A stretch of DNA of 64,000 nucleotides from Fulvimarina manganoxydans (lineage in GTDB: Bacteria; Pseudomonadota; Alphaproteobacteria; Rhizobiales; Rhizobiaceae). Position numbers and translations under genes: made by a program. The notes beneath the pieces are model-generated. The model saw nothing but the letters and a program-made list of their open reading frames with translations. It was not told the origin of the DNA and ran no database searches. Location of the stretch: positions 186,001 to 250,000 of the forward strand of contig NZ_FWXR01000001.1 in assembly GCF_900176465.1 (NCBI RefSeq). The letters run 5' to 3'. The first letter of the stretch is position 1. Each line of letters opens with the position of its first letter. This document shows, piece after piece, positions 48,211 through 60,054 of this stretch.

Positions 48211-48311
48211 GGGTGGGAGGCTGGCACGGTGACCCGTGCCCGGCTCGTTGGGGCTGCTTCCTTCCGGACCTGACCCGGTTGGCGAGTGGCGACGTCCACC
48301 ACCAACCTCCC
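48211..48311 (-). ncRNA. ffs: signal recognition particle RNA (4.5S-type)
   Basis: The minus strand carries the almost invariant SRP core GGTCAGGTCCGGAAGGAAGC followed by AGCC (48275-48252), which binds Ffh. The ends pair: GGGAGG at the 5' end (48311-48306) with CCTCCC near 48220-48215, and GTTGG with CCAGC next to it, giving the single-hairpin small SRP RNA of about 100 nt. It lies upstream of dnaX on the same strand, the usual alphaproteobacterial place. Exact ends are read from the pairing. Confidence 0.93.
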
Positions 48312-48318
48312 GAGGCTC

Positions 48319-48347
48319 CATATGTTCGATCGGCGCCCTAATTGCAA
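48319..48347 (-). promoter_or_regulatory. sigma-70-type promoter of the SRP RNA
   Basis: On the minus strand TTGCAA (48347-48342) and CATATG (48324-48319) lie exactly 17 bases apart. The RNA start inferred from pairing, 48311, is seven bases beyond, as expected. Confidence 0.6.
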
Positions 48348-48422
48348 CCCGGGCGCCGACGTGTCGGCTGCGAAAGAGGCGGACACGATCGATGGACAGT
48401 TTCAGATCCGGGGAAGATACGC

Positions 48423-48845
48423 ATGACGACGACGAGGCCGTTCGAGCTCGATCCACGCCTCAAGGCCGATACGCTCGCCATCACGAAGCTCGGCCTTTGC
48501 GAATTGCGATTGATGAACGATCGGCGATGGCCGTGGCTTCTGCTGGTCCCCCAGCGCGCCGGGGTCAGCGAATTCTTCGACCTCACGCCTCTCGACCAGA
48601 CCATGCTGAGTTTCGAGGTCGGGCTGGTGGCAAAACCCTTCAAGGCATTGACCGGCTGCGATAAGCTCAACATCGCGACCATCGGCAATGTGGTCAGCCA
48701 GTTTCACTGCCATATCGTCGCCCGAAGCGACGGCGATCCCAACTGGCCGCGCCCCGTCTGGGGTTTCGGCTCGGTCGAACCTTACGAAACCGAAGCCGCC
48801 AAGGCTTTCATCGACGACATTTCCCGGGTGGTGATGCCCGTCTGA
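48423..48845 (+). CDS. HIT-family protein with a degenerate histidine triad
   Basis: The 140-residue protein has the histidine-triad fold (LRLMNDRRWPWLLLVPQRAG, then TIGNVVSQFHCHIVARSDGD). The catalytic motif H-x-H-x-H is reduced to two His (QFHCHIVAR), with Val in the third place. WPRPVWGFGS follows, marking a subgroup seen in rhizobia. True HIT enzymes split nucleotide phosphoramidates or dinucleoside phosphates; activity here is uncertain. ATG 48423 is preceded by GGGGAAG; the frame opens at 48342. It runs divergently from ffs and 34 bases ahead of nudC, probably one operon. Confidence 0.85.
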   Translation: MTTTRPFELDPRLKADTLAITKLGLCELRLMNDRRWPWLLLVPQRAGVSEFFDLTPLDQTMLSFEVGLVAKPFKALTGCDKLNIATIGNVVSQFHCHIVARSDGDPNWPRPVWGFGSVEPYETEAAKAFIDDISRVVMPV

Positions 48846-48879
48846 GCGCCCCTGTTCGAATGCCCCAGCATGGAAGACC

Positions 48880-49806
48880 ATGGACAATTTCGAGAGTTCC
48901 GCCCATCGCATGGGCTTTGCCGCCAACGATCTGGCTCGCGATGCCGAAACGCGGAGCGAGCAAAGCCTTGCGGATGCGCTCGCCGCGCCCGGCGGGCTCT
49001 ATTATCTGAAAAGCGAGGAGGGCTGGCTCTGTCAGGCCGCGTCCGGCACGCCGGAGCCGGTCTTTTCGCGCGAAGCGGCCAGTCCGCTGGTCGATCTCGG
49101 CCATGCAGTCCTCCTCGGCTGGGACGCCGCACGCCGGCCCCATATCGCGGCGCCGCTTGCGAGTGGACGAGGCCTTGCCGAGGATGTGAAGGCGATCGAT
49201 CTTCGCTCTCTCGCCATGCAGGCGGTTCTCTCGCCCGAGGTCGAAGGGCGGCTCGGCCAGGCCCAGCATCTTCTCCTCTGGCACGGCGCCAACGGCTTTT
49301 GCGCCCGCTGCGGCGGCAAGACCGCGAGCGAGGCGGGCGGCGTGCGCCGGCGCTGCACGGCCTGCGGCGACATCGTCTTTCCACGCATCAATCCGGTGAC
49401 GATCATGCTGGTCCATGACGGCGCCGGCCGCTGCATTCTCGGCCGCCAGCCGCAATTTCCCGAACATTTCTGGTCCTGTCTCGCCGGTTTCGTCGAGGCC
49501 GGCGAAACGCTGGACGACGCGGTGCGCCGCGAAACCTTCGAGGAAGCAGGCGTCACCGTCGGCGAGGTGGCCTATCACAGCAGCCAGCCCTGGCCCTTTC
49601 CCGCCAATCTCATGATCGGCTGCCTGGCTTTGGCGACGAGCACGGACATCGTCTTCGACGGCGTCGAGCTCGAAGCCTGCCGCTGGTTCGACCGAGACGA
49701 AGTCCGCGCCATGCTGGACGGCCGGCACCCGGACGGCCTGCTGGTGCCCAAACCCTTCGCGATCGCCCATCATTTGATCCGGGCTTTTGCGGAAGGGGAG
49801 CGGTGA
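48880..49806 (+). CDS. nudC: NAD(+) / NADH diphosphatase NudC
   Basis: NudC hydrolyses NADH and removes NAD caps from RNA 5' ends. The 308-residue protein contains the four-Cys zinc ribbon (CARCGGK ... CTACGD, about residues 143-165) and a complete Nudix box, GFVEAGETLDDAVRRETFEE followed by AGV (about 205-227), plus the SQPWPFPANLM motif that marks the NADH pyrophosphatase group. ATG 48880 gives the regular length. Neighbouring HIT gene is upstream by 34 bases. Confidence 0.94.
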   Translation: MDNFESSAHRMGFAANDLARDAETRSEQSLADALAAPGGLYYLKSEEGWLCQAASGTPEPVFSREAASPLVDLGHAVLLGWDAARRPHIAAPLASGRGLAEDVKAIDLRSLAMQAVLSPEVEGRLGQAQHLLLWHGANGFCARCGGKTASEAGGVRRRCTACGDIVFPRINPVTIMLVHDGAGRCILGRQPQFPEHFWSCLAGFVEAGETLDDAVRRETFEEAGVTVGEVAYHSSQPWPFPANLMIGCLALATSTDIVFDGVELEACRWFDRDEVRAMLDGRHPDGLLVPKPFAIAHHLIRAFAEGER

Positions 49807-50208
49807 GGGGGATCGATACAGTCAATGAGCATAGGGGGGCGTGATAGTTGGGGTTGATCGGCCGAGGGGCTTTGTCGCATCCGGTCCCGGTGGCCTCCTG
49901 GCGAGCACGCTCTGCGACGGGTTGAAACGTGGAGGCTGCTCGGATGGTGCCGGTTTCGGTCCCCTCAAATGGGGACGCTCAGAAATAGGCAAAAATCGAT
50001 TTTGCGCTTGTTCGCTTTATGAGTGGACGGTTCTGAGCAGGCTGAAGCAGAATACTACGAAAATGTTTCAGAAACGAGCTTTGATAGCGTCATGGTGATC
50101 CAGGCAAATGTCTTCGATGTATGCCTTCCTATGAGAAATTTGATACGAGCTATCGCAGACACAAGTAGTTAAGCCTATGCTTGGACGATTGCCGAAGAGG
50201 AGGAGAAT
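49807..50208. other. left edge of accessory region, no gene seen
   Basis: These 402 bases contain no gene I can support. Composition shifts from GC-rich to visibly AT-rich at about 49990-50100, suggesting the left edge of acquired DNA. No copy of the tRNA 3' end was found here. Confidence 0.45.
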
Positions 50209-50811
50209 ATGGATTTTACGGTGTCTGCGCTGACGGGAGCCGCCCGGGTAGGCGTCCAAGTAATAGTATCGCAGAAGCAGCCCGTTCTTGAGATATACCA
50301 AGATATCAGAAATGAATTTGCTCCGCCCTTCGATATTGAGCACCGTAATAGCACAAATACAAAGGTGATTCGCGTTGATAAACACCGTTTCCAAGAAATT
50401 AGTATATCTTTTACGTCAGTAAATATCGGCGGCAGCCGAGCTGAAAACGTTCATTTCGAATTGTCGGGGAAATTCCAAAGGCACGAGCCGAGGCAGGAAT
50501 GGCCTAGAACGTTCCAGGCCGTTATCAGGCAGCTCGCTCCCGGACAGGCTCTTCACTTAATGCAACTTCAGACGCACGATTTAGAAGAGTACGAATATGA
50601 GGAACAGGCGAACGGGCTAAAGGTCGGAAAATCAATTCGAAATAAGACAGACACGCTCACCATCGCGATGCATTATGACGGTCCGGATACGTGGTGGAAC
50701 CGTATATTTCGCTGGCCTCGACGTCTTCAAGGCCTCAAACAGTTCTCTTCTTCTTTCACCTTTGATCCAATGGTATTACAGGAATTGCCGCCTCCAAAAT
50801 ACAATGGGTAA
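50209..50811 (+). CDS. hypothetical protein in low-GC accessory region
   Basis: The 200-residue protein is unrecognised. It begins MDFTVSALTGAARVGVQVIV and is predicted to be soluble and beta-rich, with alternating hydrophobic stretches (QEISISFTSVNIGG, NVHFELSGKF), an acidic HDLEEYEYEEQ segment near 125 and a Trp/Arg-rich patch TWWNRIFRWPRRL near 165. No signal peptide or cysteine motif. GAGGAGAA just before the ATG supports translation. Base use is markedly more AT-rich than flanking genes, a mark of transfer. No function can be given. Confidence 0.6.
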   Translation: MDFTVSALTGAARVGVQVIVSQKQPVLEIYQDIRNEFAPPFDIEHRNSTNTKVIRVDKHRFQEISISFTSVNIGGSRAENVHFELSGKFQRHEPRQEWPRTFQAVIRQLAPGQALHLMQLQTHDLEEYEYEEQANGLKVGKSIRNKTDTLTIAMHYDGPDTWWNRIFRWPRRLQGLKQFSSSFTFDPMVLQELPPPKYNG

Positions 50812-51041
50812 AACTTACTCCATTTTCTAACGCGACAATCTTCAAGAGAGCTGGAGTGCATGCAAATCAAACGACAATGACCAGCATACCTAGATCGCGG
50901 AAGAGATGAAATCCCTAAAACAGAATTGCCAATTCTGTTTCAGGGAGAGCTAACCGGGGAAGCCGCCGTTCTGAGCAGATATTAGATGGGTGGCCGATCC
51001 ATATTCCTTACCTTCGCCTAAGGCCGGTTGCGTGGATACGT

Positions 51042-51764
51042 CTATCTCTGCCGCTTAATACGATCGAAAATGTATCGAGAACCGGGATCTTGTTCGATAT
51101 CCAGAGGTCCGAGATCGATGATAGGTGACGGATCTTTAGATGCGGCAAACTCTTCGAACTTCGATGGGAAGGCTTGGTTGTTGACCAGCGCGACGACTGC
51201 AACGCCTGGAACAGTGAACCTCCATGAATTCAGACCGAGAAATCGTCCTCGAGAAGGCATCGATATTATGTCGATGCGTTCTTTACGGAGACTTTCGGAA
51301 GGTCGCAGCAGCAGTAATTTATAAGGCCAGTCCATACCGCGAAATATAAAGTCTTCGATCGGTTTTCGGTGCGTCCCCAAGCTGAGACCAAGAGCTTTCC
51401 CCTGACTCGACACGACGTGCCGCCAGATGACGGATAGAGCGAACTTTCCAAGGAAATCGGGTTTTGGGTTGGGAACGAAGATCAAGTTCCCGGCTTCGTG
51501 AAAATTTGCCGAAAGCGCGGAGGCACGACGCGCAAAATCGACACCGTAGGTGTCGGAGAAGAGAAGAGCTTTCTCGTGCGCTCCGCACAAAAGATACTCC
51601 GAGATGCCGCTCTGGCTATGTGTCCAACCGTTCCTATTCGAGTAGCCGACGACCAAATGTTTTTCGTTCTGCCGGATGTCATGGGCAAATGCCCTCGGCA
51701 CGATGTGGGTCTTCACACAAGGATCGCCACACAGCACGCATTTTTCAGGTCTGGTTCCGCCCAT
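51042..51764 (-). CDS. hypothetical protein with HNH-like zinc-binding N-terminus
   Basis: The 240-residue protein starts with CVLCGDPCVKTHIVPRAFAH, which resembles the CxxC...SHIVP opening of HNH-endonuclease-like proteins; a second pair may be in YLLCGAHEKAL near 60. The rest (FARRASALSANFHEAGNL, LGKFALSVIWRHVVSSQG) is unfamiliar. A nuclease role is a guess from the motif. Codon use is less GC-biased than in the core. It faces the other hypothetical gene tail to tail with a 230-base gap. RBS is weak, and the start could lie within a few codons of 51764. Confidence 0.6.
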   Translation of the reverse strand: MGGTRPEKCVLCGDPCVKTHIVPRAFAHDIRQNEKHLVVGYSNRNGWTHSQSGISEYLLCGAHEKALLFSDTYGVDFARRASALSANFHEAGNLIFVPNPKPDFLGKFALSVIWRHVVSSQGKALGLSLGTHRKPIEDFIFRGMDWPYKLLLLRPSESLRKERIDIISMPSRGRFLGLNSWRFTVPGVAVVALVNNQAFPSKFEEFAASKDPSPIIDLGPLDIEQDPGSRYIFDRIKRQR

Positions 51765-52017
51765 CCCATTCTTCCATCAGAAGCCTCCTGGCGAAGGTAA
51801 CTCTCTCTACTCGGATCGAGCCATGCTCGAAAGAAGATGAATTTTTTACGGCATGTTCTCACCGTCCTATAATGGGCCTTATGCCCTTGCGCGCCAATTT
51901 CCAACTCAGCAGCCCTAACGCTCAACCTACCTTGTGACGGTAGGTCTCAGCGACGCGGAGACAATGGCTCCTTTATGAGGGCGGCCATCGCCGACATTCA
52001 GGGGAAAGGGCTGGGAA

Positions 52018-52116
52018 ATGCGCAAGTTGAAGATGTTTGGGCCGAGCCGATACGAGATTGTGCTGCTCTTTGCCGCCTGTTCGGCCGGCGCCCTGCATCT
52101 GAAATGGCTGCTTTGA
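52018..52116 (+). CDS. possible 32-residue membrane protein
   Basis: An ATG at 52018, preceded by GGGGAAAGGG at good spacing, opens MRKLKMFGPSRYEIVLLFAA and ends CSAGALHLKWLL. A basic N-terminus followed by about 18 hydrophobic residues makes a plausible single-pass membrane peptide. It lies just left of the tRNA in otherwise empty sequence. I know no family, and it is too short to judge by coding statistics. Confidence 0.3.
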   Translation: MRKLKMFGPSRYEIVLLFAACSAGALHLKWLL

Positions 52117-52148
52117 CGGCTTCGACTTGGCCGACGGCGCGGGGAAAA

Positions 52149-52225
52149 TGGTGGGCCCGGAGGGACTCGAACCCCCAACCAAGCGGTTATGAGCCGCCGG
52201 CTCTAACCAATTGAGCTACAGGCCC
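52149..52225 (-). tRNA. tRNA-Ile2 (CAU anticodon, lysidine-type)
   Basis: The minus strand folds into a complete tRNA: acceptor GGGCCTG/CGGGCCC, D-arm GCTC-AATTGGTTA-GAGC, anticodon stem GGCGG/CCGCT with loop CTCATAA, T-arm GGGGG-TTCGAGT-CCCTC and encoded CCA. The anticodon is CAT at 52191-52189. A paired G1-C72 excludes the initiator. The anticodon arm and variable TTGGT match E. coli ileX/ileY much better than elongator methionine tRNA, so it is the AUA-reading isoleucine tRNA whose C34 is modified by TilS. Confidence 0.9.
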
Positions 52226-52390
52226 CACGCCACATGTCGCGTAAATGAAAAAGCGGCGACCGGCAAGATGGGGCCGGTGCCCGATATGCGAATGAGGCAT
52301 AGGGCGGCAAATTCGCGGCGGGCCCTGGCGGCGGGGGGCTAGAAGAGCGCGGACGAGTGGGCAGGATGGCGGCTTGCAAGTCCGGCCACA

Positions 52391-52432
52391 GCGCATCATT
52401 TGTTGACATAAGCATATCTTTATGTGATGCGC
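52391..52432. promoter_or_regulatory. candidate operator upstream of metH
   Basis: ACATAA (52406-52411) and TTATGT (52420-52425) form an inverted repeat around GCATATCT, flanked by GCGCATCA (52391-52398) and TGATGCGC (52425-52432). The AT-rich core CATAAGCATATCTTTATG resembles the palindromes proposed for the ArsR-family SahR/SamR regulators of methionine genes in proteobacteria. That link is from memory. It lies about 190 bases ahead of metH. Confidence 0.4.
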
Positions 52433-52619
52433 GGGCGAGGCTGTCGCCATGCGCTTTCAGGCATGCGATGAAGGTTTCGAACGATCGGGCCGTTGTTCGG
52501 GCGCCCTCCCGCCAGCCGGATGGGGGGATGACCACGCGGCCGAGCCCGTTGCCAAGCCGTGCCGATCGGTGCGCGGCCGGGGAGCGGGGCAATCACTTCG
52601 TCTGACAAAGGGTTCCGCC

Positions 52620-56408
<3,789 letters not shown>

Positions 56409-56458
56409 CGCGCGGAAAAGCAAACGTCCCGACGGACACGGACAGAGAGACTTTCGCC

Positions 56459-57289
56459 ATGCAGAGCGAGACATCGATCCATCTCGCTTTGGCAGTCGAA
56501 GCTGTGCGCGCGGGCATGGCGGCGATCCAGGCGCTCGATGGGGACTTGTCGATCGAGCGGAAGTCCGATCGTAGCCCGGTCACCAAAGCCGATCGCGCGG
56601 CCGAAGCGGCGATCGTCGCGATCTTGTCTCGGGCCAGCAATCTCCCGATCGTCGCGGAGGAGGCAGTCTCCGAGGGGCGGATCCCGGAACCGGCCAGCCG
56701 CTTCTTCCTAGTCGATCCGCTGGACGGAACGCGCGGCTATATTTCAGGGCGTGCTGACTACACGGTCAATGTCGCGTTGGTGGACGGCGGTGTTCCGATC
56801 GTAGGCGCCGTCGGCGTTCCGCAAGTCGGTGATATCTATGGCGGCAGTCTGGAAGAGGGCGCCTTTCTGGAACGCGCCGGTCGGCGCCGGTCGCTCCATC
56901 CGCGCAAGGCGCGGGAGCGCTTGACGGTGGTTGCCAGTCGCGATCACATGTCCAAAGAGACCGAAACCTATGTCGCCTCCCTTGCCATCGGCGGGTGGCA
57001 GGGTGTCGGCTCGTCCCTCAAATTCTGCCTGCTCGCCGAAGGCCGGGCCGATCTCTATCCGCGTTTCGGACGCACGATGATGTGGGATACGGCGGCAGCG
57101 GATGCGGTTCTGCGGGCGGCGGGCGGCATTGCGCTCGGCTTCGACGGCCGGCCTCTGTCCTATGTCATGGGCGACGGGCGCGCCGATCCTCTAGCCAATC
57201 CCGACTTCATCGCGATGGGCGATCCGTCTCTTGCGCGGCGCCCAGGTGTCTTGCCGGAGGGGATCAGCGTCTCTGAGGTCCCTGGCTGA
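56459..57289 (+). CDS. cysQ: CysQ-like 3'(2'),5'-bisphosphate nucleotidase (inositol monophosphatase family)
   Basis: The 276-residue protein belongs to the lithium-sensitive phosphatase superfamily. Metal-binding motifs are all present: SPVTKADRAAE, EE in VAEEAVS, DPLDGTRGY, and WDTAAADAVL near 215. SPVTKAD and the spacing resemble CysQ, which removes the 3'-phosphate of PAP/PAPS from sulfate assimilation, more than inositol phosphatase SuhB. Normal CysQ has DPLDGTKEF; here it reads RGY. Start ATG 56459 follows GAGAGAC. It is 50 bases after metH, so co-expression with sulfur metabolism is plausible. Confidence 0.8.
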   Translation: MQSETSIHLALAVEAVRAGMAAIQALDGDLSIERKSDRSPVTKADRAAEAAIVAILSRASNLPIVAEEAVSEGRIPEPASRFFLVDPLDGTRGYISGRADYTVNVALVDGGVPIVGAVGVPQVGDIYGGSLEEGAFLERAGRRRSLHPRKARERLTVVASRDHMSKETETYVASLAIGGWQGVGSSLKFCLLAEGRADLYPRFGRTMMWDTAAADAVLRAAGGIALGFDGRPLSYVMGDGRADPLANPDFIAMGDPSLARRPGVLPEGISVSEVPG

Positions 57290-57302
57290 AACGCTGGCGT
57301 GA

Positions 57303-58085
57303 TCAAGCGGCCTTGGCCAGATTCACGCCGCCGCGCGGGGCCGGCGCTGCGGGCTGATGGGCGGCGATGAAGGCCCGATTGCGGCCGGCATTCTTGGCTT
57401 TGTAGAGAAGCTCGTCGGCGCTCTTGTAAATTTCGGCGAAGGCATGTTCGCTGTCGAAAAAGGCGCCGCCGAGACTGACCGTCAGGTCGACCTCGGCGCC
57501 ATCGTCGAGTTCGGCGGGGCTGCGGGCGACGCCGAGGCGGATGCGCTCGGCAAAGGCCAGGAAGCTCGACGGATTGGACGACTGGAGGAGGATTGCGAAT
57601 TCCTCGCCCCCCATCCGGGCGACGACGCCATAGTCGCCGGTCACATCGCGCAAAATATTGGCCAGATGGCAAAGCGCCTCGTCACCGGCGGGATGGCCCA
57701 GCCTGTCGTTGATCGCCTTGAAGCCATCGATGTCGATCAGGAGAAGCATACGCAGGGCAGGACCCTGAACCCCTGTCGCACAACGCTTGGCGAAGATTTC
57801 GGTGAAGGCGGCCCTGTTCATCAGGCCGGTCAGCTGATCCTCGTGGGAGCGCCGCGTGGCTTCGCGGTTGAGTTCGCGCAGGTCCCTCATCTTGCGAAAA
57901 ACGAAGGCAAAAAGCGGTGCGGAGAGAACCAGAGCGACGATCGAGGACGTGATCATCGCCTTGCCGAGAATGATGGCGCCTTCGCTCTGAAAGACGGCGT
58001 AGGTCACGAGATTGCTGAGACACAGGCAAGACAGGCTGCCGACGCCGACGTTCTTCAACACATTGATCTTGCCAGGATTTGCCAT
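57303..58085 (-). CDS. membrane diguanylate cyclase (GGDEF)
   Basis: The 260-residue protein has two N-terminal membrane helices (about 14-32 and 44-66) and a GGDEF domain (about 85-240) with DIDGFKAINDRLGH and the active-site loop as GGEEF (ARMGGEEFAIL). This form is usually active in making cyclic di-GMP. The inhibitory RxxD site found five residues before GGDEF is not present, so product inhibition is probably lacking. No sensory domain is visible. Its 5' side faces the exopolysaccharide gene 205 bases away; both processes are often linked by cyclic di-GMP. Confidence 0.9.
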   Translation of the reverse strand: MANPGKINVLKNVGVGSLSCLCLSNLVTYAVFQSEGAIILGKAMITSSIVALVLSAPLFAFVFRKMRDLRELNREATRRSHEDQLTGLMNRAAFTEIFAKRCATGVQGPALRMLLLIDIDGFKAINDRLGHPAGDEALCHLANILRDVTGDYGVVARMGGEEFAILLQSSNPSSFLAFAERIRLGVARSPAELDDGAEVDLTVSLGGAFFDSEHAFAEIYKSADELLYKAKNAGRNRAFIAAHQPAAPAPRGGVNLAKAA

Positions 58086-58290
58086 GACCGCTCCGAACCG
58101 AATATCCGCCGAACACCACCGGCAAACCGTTGCGTTCCATGCCTTTCAAGTACGATTATGAATTCGATCGTTGATCATCGGATTGCGATGATGGTTACAA
58201 TTCTATCGATCCCGAACAGATCCCAGTTTAGTGAAGACATCTTCCAAAAAACGGTCATTCGGGATGGCGCGCGAAGAGTGCTAACACGTC

Positions 58291-59835
58291 TCAATAGGCG
58301 CCCTCGGTCTTCGACACGAGGCTGATGGGCGTCATGATGAGGATGTAGATGTCGAGAAGCAGCGACCAATTCTCGATGTAATAAAGGTCGTGCTCATAAC
58401 GCTTCTTCAGCTTTTCCGGCTGGTCGATCTCGCCACGCCAACCCTTGATCTGAGCCCAGCCGGTGATGCCCGGCTTTACCTTGTGACGACCGAAATAACC
58501 ATCGACGATCGCCGTGAAGGTCTCGTTTTGGCTCGATTGGGCGTGGACGGCATGGGGCCGAGGGCCGACAAGGGACAGCTCGCCGCGAAGCACGTTGAAG
58601 AGTTGCGGCAGTTCGTCGAGCGAGCTCTTGCGAATGAAATTGCCGACGCGCGTCACCCGCTTGTCGCCTTTGGTGACGATCTGCTTGGCGTCCGGATCGC
58701 TCATATGATGATAGAGCGAACGGAACTTGAAGACCTCGATCGTCTGATTGTTGAAGCCATGGCGCTTCTGACGAAATAGGACGGGGCCCGGCGAATCGAG
58801 GCGGACGGCGAGAGCGGTCAGAATGAAGACGGGCGAGAGGGCGATGATCGCAAGGCTCGCCACGACGATGTCGAAGATGCGCTTGGCGATCCAGTCCCAG
58901 TCGGCCAAAGGGCGATCGAAGACGTCGATCAGCGGAATCTGCCCGATGAAGGAATAACTGCGCGGGCGGAATTTCAGCTCTGAGGAATGGGCCGAGAGAC
59001 GGATATCGAGGGGCAGAACCCAAAGCTGCTTCAAAAGCGCGAGAAGCCGCTGCTCGGCCGAGAGAGGCAGGGTGACGATCAGCATGTCGATCCGCGCCTT
59101 GCGCGCGAAGGTGACGAGCTCCGAGATGGTGCCGAGCTTGGGATAGCCCGCGACGATGGGGGGCGAGCGGCGATCGTCGCGGTCATCGAAGATACCGCAA
59201 ATGCGGATGTCGGAATCGGGCTGGCGTTCGAGATTGCGGATGAGTCCCTCGGCATTCTTGCCGCCCCCGACGATGACGGCGCGTCGTTCCATCCGCCCGT
59301 TGCGCGCCCAGTGCCGAATGCGCGAGCGCAGGATCAGCCGGCCGATCGAAAGGGCGCAAACGCCGCTAACGGCCCAGCCGCCGAGAAACAGCCGAGAATG
59401 GACGACGTCGCCATAAATGAAGAAGAGCGCGGCCGCCATGGTGACGATGGCTAGGGCCCATGCGATGGCAGGGCGCCATAGCTGGCTCATCGAGCCGCGA
59501 AGGACCGACATGCGGTAACCGCCGAATGCCCCGATCGCAACGACGCCGAGGCCGGCGCCGACGATAATCATCAGGATGTAAGAGGTGAGGAAAGGGGTTC
59601 GGATGCCGACATGGCCGGCGAGAAGCAGAAAGCCACCGAGGGCGAGAAGCGCACCTTCCACGCCGCGCCAAAATCCGGTGACGAGACGCGGCGTCAGAAA
59701 GTCACTGCGGTAATGCTCGGCAATGCGAGCGGCGAGGAAATTGAGCTCGCTTTGCTGGCCCGAGAGATCGCCGCCCGGCTCGAACGCCTGGACGGCCTTG
59801 GGCGAGAACGGCATGGGATCGTTGAAATGCTTCAT
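58291..59835 (-). CDS. undecaprenyl-phosphate sugar phosphotransferase (exopolysaccharide priming enzyme)
   Basis: The 514-residue membrane protein starts exopolysaccharide synthesis by moving a sugar-phosphate to undecaprenyl phosphate. Four membrane helices (about 60-180) lead to a CoA-binding-like domain ([32 protein letters not shown]), then the catalytic C-terminal domain (about 320-514): [58 protein letters not shown] and [15 protein letters not shown]. The arrangement matches WcaJ/PssZ-type enzymes, with glucose or galactose likely. No other EPS gene is in the window. ATG 59835 has a weak ribosome binding site. Confidence 0.93.
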   Translation of the reverse strand: MKHFNDPMPFSPKAVQAFEPGGDLSGQQSELNFLAARIAEHYRSDFLTPRLVTGFWRGVEGALLALGGFLLLAGHVGIRTPFLTSYILMIIVGAGLGVVAIGAFGGYRMSVLRGSMSQLWRPAIAWALAIVTMAAALFFIYGDVVHSRLFLGGWAVSGVCALSIGRLILRSRIRHWARNGRMERRAVIVGGGKNAEGLIRNLERQPDSDIRICGIFDDRDDRRSPPIVAGYPKLGTISELVTFARKARIDMLIVTLPLSAEQRLLALLKQLWVLPLDIRLSAHSSELKFRPRSYSFIGQIPLIDVFDRPLADWDWIAKRIFDIVVASLAIIALSPVFILTALAVRLDSPGPVLFRQKRHGFNNQTIEVFKFRSLYHHMSDPDAKQIVTKGDKRVTRVGNFIRKSSLDELPQLFNVLRGELSLVGPRPHAVHAQSSQNETFTAIVDGYFGRHKVKPGITGWAQIKGWRGEIDQPEKLKKRYEHDLYYIENWSLLLDIYILIMTPISLVSKTEGAY

Positions 59836-60054
59836 CGCGGCGGTCCCGGTTCCGGTGCGGTCGCCGTCGGCTCAAGGGCGCGTTTCTCCAGGAGACATAC
59901 GCGTCAGCGACGGGTCATTGAGAACGACCCTAAGTCATGCAAGCCTAATAAATTGCTTTCTCCAGGCGGGACGTGGCGCGGATCGGTGAAATGACCGCTG
60001 CCACCGACTGTTCAATAATCGAATCGCATCGCGAGGGTCGCGCTGCCGCGCTCG

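Noticed and set aside
47970-48386. N-terminal extension of dnaX
   Set aside because: It runs through the SRP RNA gene and has no similarity; ATG 47969 has a good ribosome binding site.
49807-52148. Direct repeat of the tRNA 3' end (att site) at the island's left side
   Set aside because: I looked for the GGTGGGCCCGGAGGG string or part of it and did not find a convincing copy in the window.
52226-52619. Cobalamin riboswitch upstream of metH
   Set aside because: No B12-box-like sequence was seen; the palindrome there looks like a protein-binding site.
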